64,000 bases of DNA from an uncultured Flavobacteriales bacterium (GTDB lineage: Bacteria > Bacteroidota > Bacteroidia > Flavobacteriales_D > Crocinitomicaceae), in contig CAJXJK010000016.1 in assembly GCA_913054135.1 (NCBI GenBank), forward strand, positions 1 to 64,000, given 5' to 3'. Positions 8,337 to 16,470 of this stretch are shown here, piece by piece. Each line of letters opens with the position of its first letter. Position 1 is the first letter of the stretch. The notes under the pieces are model-generated. The model saw only the letters and a list, made by a program, of their open reading frames with translations. It was not told where the DNA came from and did not search any database. The position numbers were made by a program, and so were the translations under genes.

Positions 8337-9347
8337 ATGAGAAAAATACTACCAATATTTTTATTACTCTTTTCATTTTTCCTCATTCAGGAAAGTTGGG
8401 GTCAAGCAGACACGGCAAAAATTGTAGTCGTTACAAAGCAGGATGGCGGTAAGTATACAGGGGTTTTACTCTCTGATGATGGTAGAGAAGTACTCATTGA
8501 TTCAAAAGAGGTGGGGAAAATTTACATCCCAAAACACCTTATCAAAACAATTAAAACTCTTGAGGAGGCTCAGCAAGATGACTTGCTCACAGATAAAAAA
8601 GAAGAGATTGAGATAAAAGAAGAAGAGATTGAAGAAGACCCCTTTGATGATGGCGAATTTGGTTATGATAATTTCACAAGCACAAAGTATATTCAATCAG
8701 ACAATGCAATGCCACTAAGACCAGGTGAAGCATTTTTAAAGTTCATGCCTATTGGCTTAGAAGTTCAAGTTCCATTAAAAACTAATTGGTCAATTGGTGC
8801 TTTGAGCACTTATGTTGGCGCCCCATTGGTTGTGAAATCCAAAATTTCTTTTCCTGTTTTTAAATCAAGTTATTTTTCATTGGATGCTGCTTATGGATCA
8901 ATGATGTTCGGAGGTTTATTTGATTCGGGAATCACTGAAGGAGGTGGATATTTTAATGCTGGGTTCACTTTTGGTGACCGCTCAAATAATTTCACTGCGA
9001 AAATTGGAGCCGGGTTAATTCATGAAGACAGATCTTTTTGGGAGTGGGATGAACTTACAGGCGAAATATTCATTGTAGAAGAGGGCATGCAATATGTTCC
9101 TTTGGGTATTGCATCATTCTCAGGTATGACGAGCATAAATAAAAGAACGCAATTTGTTTTTGATGTGATAGCGGCATTCGGAGGTTTCAATGGCAACTAT
9201 ATGACTGGTGCAGCCGCTATTAGATTTGGTCCTAAACCAAGACATAGATTTCAAACCGGACTTGCAATTATGGTTCAGGATGACTTCTTTGTTCCACTCC
9301 CTATTCCGACTCTTTCATACACATTTGTGTTTCCGTCTCTTAAGTAA
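8337..9347 (+). CDS. Secreted beta-rich protein, probably outer-membrane associated
   Basis: 336 aa with signal peptide MRKILPIFLLLFSFFLIQESWGQ. The first ~60 mature residues ('VTKQDGGKYTGVLLSDDGRE', 'IYIPKHLIKTI') resemble the small beta module seen in many Bacteroidota exported proteins that reads 'K.G..Y.G.....'. A Lys/Glu/Asp-rich linker follows ('KKEEIEIKEEEIEED'). The rest alternates hydrophobic and polar residues with Gly and aromatics and ends in 'TLSYTFVFPSL', with a terminal aromatic as in barrel proteins. A beta-barrel is inferred from pattern only; no specific function is recognised. Confidence 0.65.
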   Translation: MRKILPIFLLLFSFFLIQESWGQADTAKIVVVTKQDGGKYTGVLLSDDGREVLIDSKEVGKIYIPKHLIKTIKTLEEAQQDDLLTDKKEEIEIKEEEIEEDPFDDGEFGYDNFTSTKYIQSDNAMPLRPGEAFLKFMPIGLEVQVPLKTNWSIGALSTYVGAPLVVKSKISFPVFKSSYFSLDAAYGSMMFGGLFDSGITEGGGYFNAGFTFGDRSNNFTAKIGAGLIHEDRSFWEWDELTGEIFIVEEGMQYVPLGIASFSGMTSINKRTQFVFDVIAAFGGFNGNYMTGAAAIRFGPKPRHRFQTGLAIMVQDDFFVPLPIPTLSYTFVFPSLK

Positions 9348-9370
9348 TTCGCTATTTTTCTTGGGGATTA

Positions 9371-9401
9371 TTGTTTCTATTAAAAAAACTAGTTAAATTT
9401 G
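9371..9401 (+). promoter_or_regulatory. Promoter of tRNA-Leu, TTG-N20-TAAATTTG
   Basis: TTG at 9371-9373 and TAAATTTG at 9394-9401, spaced 20 nt, fit the Bacteroidota vegetative promoter (-33 TTTG / -7 TAnnTTTG). The tRNA starts about 69 nt downstream, leaving a 5' leader for processing. Confidence 0.65.
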
Positions 9402-9469
9402 CGCCCGCCTTACTGTGTAAGGTCCTCTGTTTTGAGGTGAGGATTAGAGAGCTAATCCAACAAATATTT

Positions 9470-9551
9470 GCGGATGTGGTGGAATTGGTAGACACGCTAG
9501 ACTTAGGATCTAGTGCCGCGAGGTGTAAGAGTTCGAGTCTCTTCATCCGCA
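9470..9551 (+). tRNA. tRNA-Leu (anticodon UAG)
   Basis: The acceptor GCGGATG (9470-9476) pairs with CATCCGC (9544-9550), and the discriminator is A9551. The anticodon stem CTAGA/TCTAG encloses the loop CTTAGGA with anticodon TAG at 9504-9506, reading CUA and other CUN codons. The T-arm is GAGTTCGAGTCTC-like and the long variable arm is as expected for a class II tRNA-Leu. CCA is not encoded. An intrinsic terminator follows at once. Confidence 0.97.
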
Positions 9552-9555
9552 CTTT

Positions 9556-9587
9556 AAAGGTCTCGGCTGAGCCGAGACCTTTTTTTA
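9556..9587 (+). terminator. Intrinsic terminator after tRNA-Leu
   Basis: AAAGGTCTCGGCT pairs with AGCCGAGACCTTT in a near-perfect palindrome, followed by T7. The 17-nt core TCTCGGCTGAGCCGAGA recurs exactly at 16077-16093 in the tRNA-Ser leader. Confidence 0.88.
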
Positions 9588-9608
9588 TTAAAATTAAATC
9601 TTATTCTA

Positions 9609-10946
9609 ATGAATGTAGTTGAGGAAAAAATTGATGATTTAAATGCTGTTTTAAGAGTGAAGATCACAGCTGATGATTATGCTGAGAAAGTTGATCAAAC
9701 TTTAAAAGATTATCGTAAACAAGCAAACATGCCTGGTTTCAGACCTGGTAAAACTCCAATGGGTCTTATCAAAAAGAAATACGGAAAAGCAGTTTTAGCT
9801 GAGGAGTTGAATAAGGCAGTGAACGAATCATTACACAACTTCATCACTTCAAATAACATTAATGTTCTTGGGAATCCGCTTCCTAAAGAAGACGAAGAAG
9901 TAAAAGGTGATTTCGAAAATCCAACAGATTTTGAATTTGCATATGAAATCGGGATTTCTCCTGAATTCAAATTGAGCTTAACTGAGAAAAGCAAGTTTGA
10001 TTACCTATCAGTTAAGATAGATGATGAAATGCTTGACAAAGAAGTTGACAATCTTGCAAGAAGATACGGAAGTCTTCACCCTGAAGAAGTTGTAGGTGAT
10101 AAGGATATGGTGATGGGTGAGTTTTCAGATACTGAAGGTGAATTAAAAAACAACTCAACAGTTTCAATGGAGTTCGTTGAGCACGCAGCTACCAAGAAAA
10201 AATTAGTTGGAGCTAAAGCTGGAGATGTTATCAAACTAGATCCTAGAAATGTTTCTAAAGGAGATAAAGACTTAGCAGCAATGTTAGGTGTTGGTGAAGA
10301 GTTTGTTGGAGATGTAGGAAAGAAATATGAGTTCACCATTTCTGAAATAAAAAGAATGGTACCTGCTGCTGTAGACCAAGCTTTATTTGACAAAATATTT
10401 GGTGAAGGAACTGTCAAATCAGAAAAAGAATTAAGAGCAAAAATTCAAGAAGATTTGACAAAAATGTTCGCTAATGATTCTGATAGATTATTTAATCAAG
10501 CAATCGTAGATGAGTTAGTGGAAAAAACTAAAATCAAATTCCCTGAGGCATTCTTAAAAAGATGGATTTTAGCATCTGCAAAAGAAGAAGTTACTCCTGA
10601 TCAAATTGATGCTGATTTTGAAAACTATAAGAAGAGTTTGACTTGGCAATTAATCCAAAACAAAATTATCAAAGAGAACGAAATCAAAGTTGAGCCAGAA
10701 GAAGCAGTGAATTATACAAAAGGTGTTTTGGTGAATCAATTTGCACAGTACGGAATGCCGGCTCCTGAAGAAGCTGAATTAGAGTCTCAAGCAAGAAATG
10801 TACTTGGGAATCAAGAAGAAGCAAATCGTATTTACGACAACCTTTACAATGAGAAAATCATGCTTTACTTTAAAAACACCGTAAAGCTGAATGAAAAAAC
10901 GCTTCCTTACGATAAGTTTGTTGAACAAGCTTACGCACAGAAGTAA
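9609..10946 (+). CDS. tig: Trigger factor (ribosome-associated chaperone/PPIase)
   Basis: Binds ribosomes and shields nascent chains. 445 aa, normal length. The N-terminal ribosome-binding domain carries the signature 'QANMPGFRPGKTPMGLIKKKYG' (shortened here to MPGFRPGKTPMGLIKKKYG), equivalent to the GFRxGKxP tail-binding loop. A degenerate FKBP-like middle domain (about 150-250: 'KLVGAKAGDVIKLD', 'VGDVGKKYEFTISEIKR') and a helical C-terminal arm follow. It precedes clpP and clpX in the same order as in many bacteria, though a terminator separates it from clpP. Confidence 0.95.
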   Translation: MNVVEEKIDDLNAVLRVKITADDYAEKVDQTLKDYRKQANMPGFRPGKTPMGLIKKKYGKAVLAEELNKAVNESLHNFITSNNINVLGNPLPKEDEEVKGDFENPTDFEFAYEIGISPEFKLSLTEKSKFDYLSVKIDDEMLDKEVDNLARRYGSLHPEEVVGDKDMVMGEFSDTEGELKNNSTVSMEFVEHAATKKKLVGAKAGDVIKLDPRNVSKGDKDLAAMLGVGEEFVGDVGKKYEFTISEIKRMVPAAVDQALFDKIFGEGTVKSEKELRAKIQEDLTKMFANDSDRLFNQAIVDELVEKTKIKFPEAFLKRWILASAKEEVTPDQIDADFENYKKSLTWQLIQNKIIKENEIKVEPEEAVNYTKGVLVNQFAQYGMPAPEEAELESQARNVLGNQEEANRIYDNLYNEKIMLYFKNTVKLNEKTLPYDKFVEQAYAQK

Positions 10947-10970
10947 GACTTTCTAAAATATTTGATTGAA

Positions 10971-11003
10971 AATAATACCTATCTTAGTAGGTATTATTTT
11001 TTT
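10971..11003 (+). terminator. Intrinsic terminator between tig and clpP
   Basis: AATAATACCTA (10971-10981) pairs perfectly with TAGGTATTATT (10988-10998) around TCTTAG, then a T-run. ClpP begins 20 nt further on, so clpPX must have its own promoter or partial read-through. Confidence 0.8.
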
Positions 11004-11023
11004 GCAATAAACTATTATAACAT

Positions 11024-11683
11024 ATGTTCAATAAAGACGAATTTAGAAAATATGCTACTAAGCATCACGGAATCAGCAGCACGGCTGTTGACGGATACAT
11101 CACATCATCAATGACACCTTATATCATTGAAGAAAGACAATTAAATGTTGCTCAAATGGATGTATTCTCTAGGTTGATGATGGATAGAATCATTTTCCTA
11201 GGAACTGGTATTGATGACCAAGTGGCGAATATCATTACAGCACAATTATTATTCTTAGAATCTGTTGATCCTAAGAAAGACATTCAAATTTATTTAAACT
11301 CACCAGGTGGTGGAGTATATGCAGGATTAGGTATCTATGATACTATGCAATACATCCAACCAGATGTAGCAACAATTTGTACAGGTATGGCGGCTTCAAT
11401 GGGAGCAGTTTTATTGTGTGCTGGAGCTGCAGGTAAAAGATCTGCTTTACCACATTCAAGAGTTATGATTCACCAACCATTGGGTGGTGCACAAGGTCAG
11501 GCTTCTGATATCGAAATTACGGCAAGAGAAATTCAAAAGTTGAAAAAAGAACTTTATGAAATCATCTCTCAGCACTCAGGTAAAGATTATGATACTGTTT
11601 GGGCTGACTCTGATAGAGATTATTGGATGATTGCTGAAGAAGCGAAAGCTTACGGAATGGTGGATGAAGTACTAGGGAAATAA
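11024..11683 (+). CDS. clpP: ATP-dependent Clp protease proteolytic subunit
   Basis: Serine peptidase core of ClpXP. 219 aa. Catalytic Ser125 lies in 'GMAASMGAVLL' and His150 in 'RVMIHQPLGG'; the oligomerisation and substrate groove signature 'IYLNSPGGGVYAGLGIYDTM' is present. The N-terminus is about 25 residues longer than the E. coli mature enzyme, which fits a propeptide, although its cleavage is inference. clpX follows 6 nt after the stop, so the two subunits are made together. Confidence 0.97.
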   Translation: MFNKDEFRKYATKHHGISSTAVDGYITSSMTPYIIEERQLNVAQMDVFSRLMMDRIIFLGTGIDDQVANIITAQLLFLESVDPKKDIQIYLNSPGGGVYAGLGIYDTMQYIQPDVATICTGMAASMGAVLLCAGAAGKRSALPHSRVMIHQPLGGAQGQASDIEITAREIQKLKKELYEIISQHSGKDYDTVWADSDRDYWMIAEEAKAYGMVDEVLGK

Positions 11684-11689
11684 TCCTGA

Positions 11690-12919
11690 ATGAGTAAAGA
11701 AGAAAACATAAATTGTTCGTTCTGCGGAAGATCTAAAAATGACGCCGGAATCTTAATAGCCGGTTTAACAGGTCACATTTGTTCATCATGTATTGAGCAA
11801 GCGCATTCAATTGTAGACGAGCAAAAAAAGCATGACTCAGGTTCGGACGTTAGTCATGATTTTAAACTGATGACACCTCAACAAATCAAAGATGATTTGG
11901 ATGAGTATGTGATTGGTCAAGATGATGCTAAAAGAGTTCTTTCGGTTGCAGTTTACAATCACTACAAGAGATTAACTTATGCCGAAGGAAATGAAGATTT
12001 AGAAATTGATAAGTCAAACTTAATTTTAGTTGGTAGAACTGGAACAGGTAAAACTTTACTTGCCAGAACCATTGCTAAATCATTGAACGTTCCTTTTTGT
12101 ATTGCTGATGCCACAGTTTTAACTGAGGCTGGATATGTAGGTGAAGATGTTGAATCAATCTTATCTCGCCTACTCCAAGCTGCTGATTACAATGTTGAAG
12201 CTGCTGAAAAAGGAATCGTCTTTATTGATGAGATTGATAAGATTGCCAGAAAGTCTGATAATCCTTCTATTACCAGAGATGTTTCAGGTGAAGGAGTGCA
12301 GCAAGCTATGTTAAAATTGCTTGAAGGTACTGAGGTTAATGTTCCGCCACAAGGTGGTAGAAAACACCCTGAGCAAAAAATGATAAAGGTGAATACCAAA
12401 AACATTTTGTTTGTTGCTGGTGGAGCCTTTGACGGAATTGAGCAAATCATTGGAAGAAGAATCAACACCAATATGATTGGGTTCTCTTCAAAAGATGAAA
12501 AATTAGATACAGATCACTTATTGCAATATGTGACACCTACAGACATCAAAGATTTCGGATTGATTCCTGAATTGATAGGAAGAATGCCCGTGCTGACTTA
12601 TTTGAATCCTTTAGATGAAAAGGCTTTAAGAAGAATATTAACTGAGCCAAAAAACTCTTTAATCAAACAATATGTTCATCTCTTTTCATTAGATGATGTT
12701 GAGTTAAAGCTAGATGCTGACACTCTTGATTTCATTGTTGAGAAAGCTCTTGAGTATAAACTTGGAGCAAGAGGTTTAAGGTCAATTTGCGAAGCAATCT
12801 TAAATGATGCCATGTTCGAATTACCTTCTCAAAAAGACACTACTGAACTACGAATTACTTTAGAATATGCAAGGTCAAAATTTGCGGGATCAAAATTGGC
12901 CAAATTAAAAATTGCTTAA
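11690..12919 (+). CDS. clpX: ATP-dependent Clp protease ATP-binding subunit ClpX
   Basis: AAA+ unfoldase that feeds ClpP. 409 aa. The N-terminal zinc-binding domain has Cys9-x2-Cys12 and Cys31-x2-Cys34. Walker A is GRTGTGKT at 115-122, Walker B '[13 protein letters not shown]', with '[13 protein letters not shown]' and the pore loop '[10 protein letters not shown]' as in known ClpX. The sensor-2 arginine motif '[10 protein letters not shown]' is near the C-terminus. It is downstream of clpP in one operon, and a further gene starts 1 nt after its stop. Confidence 0.97.
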   Translation: MSKEENINCSFCGRSKNDAGILIAGLTGHICSSCIEQAHSIVDEQKKHDSGSDVSHDFKLMTPQQIKDDLDEYVIGQDDAKRVLSVAVYNHYKRLTYAEGNEDLEIDKSNLILVGRTGTGKTLLARTIAKSLNVPFCIADATVLTEAGYVGEDVESILSRLLQAADYNVEAAEKGIVFIDEIDKIARKSDNPSITRDVSGEGVQQAMLKLLEGTEVNVPPQGGRKHPEQKMIKVNTKNILFVAGGAFDGIEQIIGRRINTNMIGFSSKDEKLDTDHLLQYVTPTDIKDFGLIPELIGRMPVLTYLNPLDEKALRRILTEPKNSLIKQYVHLFSLDDVELKLDADTLDFIVEKALEYKLGARGLRSICEAILNDAMFELPSQKDTTELRITLEYARSKFAGSKLAKLKIA

Positions 12920-12920
12920 A

Positions 12921-13886
12921 ATGGATAAAAACAAAATAGCAGTTGTTGATTACAATAACTACACATCTGGAGACCCAGAAAAAAGAAAAGACTTTATTAA
13001 AGAATTTGGTGACTCATTTTCAAACATGGGATTTGCCATTGTAAGAAATCACGGAGTTTCAGAAGAATTAAAAGCGAAGCTTTTCGAAGTTTCAAAAGCC
13101 TTTTTTGCGTTGCCTGATGATGTGAAGAAAAGTTATGAAGATGAGGCCAACCATGGTCAAAGAGGATATATTTCTAAAAACAAAGAATCGGCTAAAGGTA
13201 AAGATGTACCTGATTTGAAAGAGTTTTATCATGTCGGACAAACGGTTACTGATAATGACCCTATTCAAAGTGAATATCCTGACAACATTTGGCCTGATGT
13301 AATTGCAGAATTTGAGGCAGTTGGTCAAGAAGTTTATCAAACATTTGAAAATACAGGTAGAAACCTATTGAGAGCAACAGCTCTTTATCTTGGTTTAGAT
13401 GAAGAATATTTTGATAGTAGAATTCATAATGGTAACTCTATTTTAAGATTGTTACATTATTATCCTGTTCAAGATAAATCTCAAATTCCGGAGGGTGCAG
13501 TGAGAGCTGCAGCTCATGGCGACATTAATTTGATTACTCTGTTAATGGGAGGTTCTGCTGAAGGATTACAAGCTCAATCATTAGATGGGCAATGGATTCC
13601 AGTTAGTCCTGCTCATGATGAAATAGTTGTAAATATTGGCGACATGTTAGCTAGATTAACAAACAACAGATTTAGATCAACACAACATCAAGTAATCACA
13701 CCAAATGAGGAGTCTTGGACAAAACCAAGATATTCTACACCTTTCTTCTTACACCCAAGATCTGATATGGATTTGAGTTGTTTGCCTGATTGCGTAACTG
13801 CTGAGAACCCAAAAGAATATTCTGACATGACAGCAGGTGAATTCTTAACTGAAAGATTAATTGAATTAGGATTGAAAAAAGCCTAA
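12921..13886 (+). CDS. 2-oxoglutarate/Fe(II)-dependent oxygenase, isopenicillin N synthase-like
   Basis: 321 aa from ATG 12921, 1 nt after the clpX stop. The non-heme iron triad is visible: His199 and Asp201 in 'AAHGDINLITLL', and distal His256 in 'RSTQHQVITP'. Arg270-x-Ser272 (PRYSTPFF) is the 2-oxoglutarate-binding RxS pair. The N-terminal 'GFAIVRNHGV' is the usual DIOX_N signature. These features argue for a 2-oxoglutarate-using enzyme rather than a true isopenicillin N synthase. The substrate is unknown. The tight link to clpX suggests co-transcription, not a shared role. Confidence 0.88.
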   Translation: MDKNKIAVVDYNNYTSGDPEKRKDFIKEFGDSFSNMGFAIVRNHGVSEELKAKLFEVSKAFFALPDDVKKSYEDEANHGQRGYISKNKESAKGKDVPDLKEFYHVGQTVTDNDPIQSEYPDNIWPDVIAEFEAVGQEVYQTFENTGRNLLRATALYLGLDEEYFDSRIHNGNSILRLLHYYPVQDKSQIPEGAVRAAAHGDINLITLLMGGSAEGLQAQSLDGQWIPVSPAHDEIVVNIGDMLARLTNNRFRSTQHQVITPNEESWTKPRYSTPFFLHPRSDMDLSCLPDCVTAENPKEYSDMTAGEFLTERLIELGLKKA

Positions 13887-13903
13887 TCAAAACTTTATAA
13901 AAC

Positions 13904-13938
13904 AAAAAAGGCCGCTTCAAACGAAGCGGCCTTTTTTT
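13904..13938. terminator. Bidirectional terminator between convergent genes
   Basis: AAGGCCGCTTC and GAAGCGGCCTT form a perfect stem around AAAC, with an A-run on one side and a T-run on the other, so it works for both the 2-oxoglutarate oxygenase and the minus-strand gene at 13949. Confidence 0.88.
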
Positions 13939-13948
13939 ATTTCAATTC

Positions 13949-14623
13949 TTAGCTTTTAGTCTTAATACTACAGCCAATTGCCACCGTCTCAGTAACGCTA
14001 GGTTGCTCACCATTCAACAAGGCGTCAACAGCATCTTCTACATATTTGACAGTCACGTTTTCTGGTTCATTCGTGTTGTCGTCAATGGCACCAATGTAAG
14101 CAACTTGATTTCCTTCAGCAGTTTTTTCTAACACAAACACGTGAGGTGTTTTAGTCGCTCCATATTGAGGATAAATCTCTTGCCCATCATCAAACAGGTA
14201 TGGGAAGGTAAATCCTTTTTCTTCAGCTCTTACTTTCATTAACTCAAAACTATCATCTGCATTTTCTTCAGGATCATTTGGGTTAATCGCTATGACAGGA
14301 AAACCTTGTGCCTTATACTTCTCGTCTAAATCAATAATTCTATCTTCATAAGCCACAGAAAAAGGGCAATGATTACAGGTAAAAATTACGATATAACCTT
14401 TTGCCTCTTCATAATCAGCTAGTGATACCATTTGGTCATCTACATTCATCAAACTGAAATCAGTTGCCATATCACCTATAGCGTATCCTCCAGTTTCTGT
14501 TTCTTCAACCTCTGCTATTACTTCGGTAGAATCAACTTCTTCAGTTGTTGTCTCTTCTTGTGTTTCAGTTTCTTCTCCGCAAGCAAATAAGGCAAGGGGC
14601 AATAGATAAAATACTTTTTTCAT
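13949..14623 (-). CDS. Thioredoxin-fold lipoprotein (AhpC/TSA/redoxin type) with CNHC motif
   Basis: 224 aa. Lipoprotein signal MKKVFYLLPLALFAC with lipid Cys15, then a Thr/Glu-rich linker, then a redoxin domain from about residue 45: 'GDMATDFSLMNVDDQMVSL', active-site C83-N-H-C86 (FTCNHCPFS), 'FPYLFDDGQEIYPQYGATKT' and the cis-Pro 'TKTPHVFVL'. Proteins of this type are usually listed as thioredoxin family or 'redoxin' proteins. It is membrane-anchored, facing the periplasm, so a role in thiol redox control outside the cytosol is likely. It lies 2 nt after the end of a second thioredoxin-fold gene, so the two form an operon. Confidence 0.85.
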   Translation of the reverse strand: MKKVFYLLPLALFACGEETETQEETTTEEVDSTEVIAEVEETETGGYAIGDMATDFSLMNVDDQMVSLADYEEAKGYIVIFTCNHCPFSVAYEDRIIDLDEKYKAQGFPVIAINPNDPEENADDSFELMKVRAEEKGFTFPYLFDDGQEIYPQYGATKTPHVFVLEKTAEGNQVAYIGAIDDNTNEPENVTVKYVEDAVDALLNGEQPSVTETVAIGCSIKTKS

Positions 14624-14625
14624 TG

Positions 14626-15156
14626 TTATAGTTTAAATGAGTTTACTTCTTCTACTAGAACTTCAAAGGTAAACGATTGTTCATAAAAGGCCTTCGCATT
14701 GTTATTGTATATGATGGTCGCCGGCAATGCACCCGACCAGCTCTCGTCTACTTTTCTTATCCATTCATTGCTGTTTGGATCATCTAACAATATGACTTCA
14801 GATGCAATGTCATTTTCAATAATAAACGGAATCAAAGAAGACTCAACTTGTTTTACAAAATCAAGACTAATAAGCGTCACAGAAACATCTTCTCTTTCTT
14901 GATTCAACTTTTCAAAATACGGTAGTTCAGCCACGCAAGGAATACACCAAGTTGCCCAAAAGTTAACCACATTGATCTTATCGTTCTCTTTTTCTAAGAA
15001 AGGAACTATGTGATCGTAATCATAAACCTCAACTTCTATTCCTTGATCTTTAATAATACTTTTAGGCACCCTAACAAAATCTTCACTCTCATCTGCTGAA
15101 CTTTCTCCAACACAGGCAGTAAGCATAAACAAAATCAGGGCGGCAAAATATCTCAT
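14626..15156 (-). CDS. TlpA-like thioredoxin lipoprotein with WCIPC motif
   Basis: 176 aa from ATG 15156, chosen because it gives the lipoprotein signal MRYFAALILFMLTAC; a longer reading to 15204 would bury it. The thioredoxin fold has 'VVNFWATWCIPCVAELPYF' with active-site Cys71 and Cys74, and a cis-Pro region 'SGALPATIIYN'. The family reduces or resolves disulfides in periplasmic proteins, often for cytochrome c maturation; its partner here is unknown. It sits just upstream of the CNHC redoxin lipoprotein on the same strand, and both are anchored thiol proteins. Confidence 0.87.
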   Translation of the reverse strand: MRYFAALILFMLTACVGESSADESEDFVRVPKSIIKDQGIEVEVYDYDHIVPFLEKENDKINVVNFWATWCIPCVAELPYFEKLNQEREDVSVTLISLDFVKQVESSLIPFIIENDIASEVILLDDPNSNEWIRKVDESWSGALPATIIYNNNAKAFYEQSFTFEVLVEEVNSFKL

Positions 15157-15187
15157 AATAATCCGTAAAATACTGAAAATAGAGCAC

Positions 15188-15222
15188 AAAAAAAGGTCAT
15201 TCAATTACGAATGACCTTTTCA
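15188..15222 (-). terminator. Intrinsic terminator, minus strand
   Basis: AAAAGGTCATTC (15191-15202) pairs with GAATGACCTTTT (15209-15220), and the minus strand then reads a run of T. It ends the gene at 15239-15925 before the TlpA-like gene. Confidence 0.8.
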
Positions 15223-15238
15223 TTTAATCTTCTATTTA

Positions 15239-15925
15239 CTACTCAACGATTTGCACTGTAGCATTTGTTGGTCTGTATTTGTATCTAATTCTTCCACCTT
15301 CAGGTGTTCCTTGAGAAATATCAACTGCAGTTGATCTATCCATATAAACAGTTGAACTTCCAACAGCCAAGTTTGCCATTTCAGTTACTCCCATTACTAT
15401 GTCAGTTCCGCCTAGAGCATTAGAGTAGAATAAAGCATCTTCACCCCATGTCCAAGTTCCAACAAACAAGCTCACTTGTTGATCAGCTGCCAAGGCAGTT
15501 CCTGACCATGCAAAAGTTTGCGCGGCTGATTTATTAATTGTATCAAACCCTATTGGGAAAGCGATATTCTCACCTGCAGGAATTGTGTTTACATATGTGT
15601 CACCATCAGTATTTGTATAACTGAAAGTTCCTGTAGTAATATTTCCTGCATATTCTTTATGATGAGCATTATACCAAGGGTCCCATGGTAATGTGTCTCC
15701 TTCAAAAGATACATATGCATTTGTAGAATCAGATAATTCTAAAACAGTTCCTGTCGCTCCACCAAATCTATATTTGGCAACAACATGTGTTTTGTCTTCA
15801 TTTTGATTGTAGAAAACTTCATAATCAGCATAAATTTTTTGCTGATTTACGTCTGAAGAATCCTCTTTGGTACAAGAAGTAGTTAATGCACCAAGGGCTA
15901 AAGTTGCAATTAAAAGTTTTTTCAT
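15239..15925 (-). CDS. Lipoprotein of unknown function
   Basis: 228 aa from ATG 15925, giving the lipoprotein signal MKKLLIATLALGALTTSC. The mature part is low in charge and rich in Thr, Gly and aromatic residues ('VVAKYRFGGATGTVLELSD', 'TFAWSGTALAADQQVSLF'), typical of beta-sandwich exported proteins. I recognise no family. It has its own promoter-like element and terminator, so it is probably monocistronic. Confidence 0.6.
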   Translation of the reverse strand: MKKLLIATLALGALTTSCTKEDSSDVNQQKIYADYEVFYNQNEDKTHVVAKYRFGGATGTVLELSDSTNAYVSFEGDTLPWDPWYNAHHKEYAGNITTGTFSYTNTDGDTYVNTIPAGENIAFPIGFDTINKSAAQTFAWSGTALAADQQVSLFVGTWTWGEDALFYSNALGGTDIVMGVTEMANLAVGSSTVYMDRSTAVDISQGTPEGGRIRYKYRPTNATVQIVE

Positions 15926-15955
15926 CTTATTTAAAATTGGTTTTTTCTTACTTAA

Positions 15956-15963
15956 CAAACATA
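15956..15963 (-). promoter_or_regulatory. Possible -7 promoter element of the 15239-15925 lipoprotein
   Basis: The minus strand reads TATGTTTG, an exact TAnnTTTG match about 30 nt upstream of the start codon. The -33 box is not clear. Confidence 0.4.
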
Positions 15964-16045
15964 ACGCCAAAATATTAAATTGGTTTGGTTCTTCACCAGT
16001 TTAGAAGAATTCTAAGTGATTTAATAGCGAAACAACTTAAATAAC

Positions 16046-16053
16046 TAGCTTTG
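16046..16053 (+). promoter_or_regulatory. Possible -7 element of the tRNA-Ser transcript
   Basis: TAGCTTTG matches TAnnTTTG exactly. It lies 13 nt before the tRNA-like fragment at 16067 and 76 nt before the intact tRNA-Ser, so both would be on one transcript. Confidence 0.5.
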
Positions 16054-16066
16054 CGACTTCTTTAAC

Positions 16067-16120
16067 GGAGAGGTGATCTCGGCTGAGCCGAGAAACGCGC
16101 GGCCTCAATATAAAGCGTGC
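16067..16120 (+). pseudogene. Decayed tRNA-Ser-like 5' half in the tRNA-Ser leader
   Basis: Four blocks of the intact tRNA-Ser downstream recur here in the same order: GGAGAGGTG (16067-16075), GGCTGA (16081-16086), ACGCGC and AAGCGTG. In the tRNA these are the acceptor 5' strand, the D-loop region, and the two sides of the anticodon stem. The spacer sequences differ and the T-arm and 3' acceptor strand are missing. A 17-nt palindrome (TCTCGGCTGAGCCGAGA, 16077-16093) occupies the D-arm region. The likeliest reading is a degenerate tandem copy; a chance or structural-leader origin is possible. Confidence 0.5.
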
Positions 16121-16129
16121 AATTATTAA

Positions 16130-16216
16130 GGAGAGGTGGCAGAGTGGCTGAACGCGCACGCTTGGAAAGCGTGTTCACGAGAGATCGTGACGGGGGTTCG
16201 AATCCCCCTCTCTCCG
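16130..16216 (+). tRNA. tRNA-Ser (anticodon GGA)
   Basis: The acceptor GGAGAGG (16130-16136) pairs with TCTCTCC (16209-16215) with one G-T, discriminator G16216. The anticodon stem CACGC/GCGTG holds the loop TTGGAAA, anticodon GGA, reading UCC and UCU. There is a long variable arm (class II), and the T-arm is GGGGG TTCGAAT CCCCC. The 87-nt length is right for tRNA-Ser. CCA is not encoded. Confidence 0.97.
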
Positions 16217-16385
16217 CAATTTATTTCAAAAAAAATACAGATTAGAATTGAAAACAATTGAGCTTGCTCAAAATTGTTTGAAAGATTAAGATGTGACGAA
16301 CACAGTGAGTTTGAAATAATATTGGTCAAGGTTCACCCCAAAGGGATCATGAAATAACCCACACTGACCGCAATAAATCCTTAGC

Positions 16386-16419
16386 AAAAAAAAAGGCCGA
16401 TACTATAATAGTACCGGCC
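16386..16419 (-). terminator. Intrinsic terminator, minus strand
   Basis: GGCCGATACTA and TAGTACCGGCC form a long hairpin (16395-16419). On the minus strand it is followed by nine T. It ends the two-gene lipoprotein operon 17314-16471. Confidence 0.85.
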
Positions 16420-16470
16420 CATCAGTAAACCAAATAAAAAGGAAATTAGAGTTTTTCCATGGGTCCACTT

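Noticed and set aside
16217-16385. A second partial hairpin after tRNA-Ser (CAATTGAGC/GCTCAAAATTG) and a ggttcaccccaaaggg stretch resembling a tRNA tail.
   Set aside because: Similarity to tRNA 3' ends is short and the hairpin is imperfect; no supported feature.
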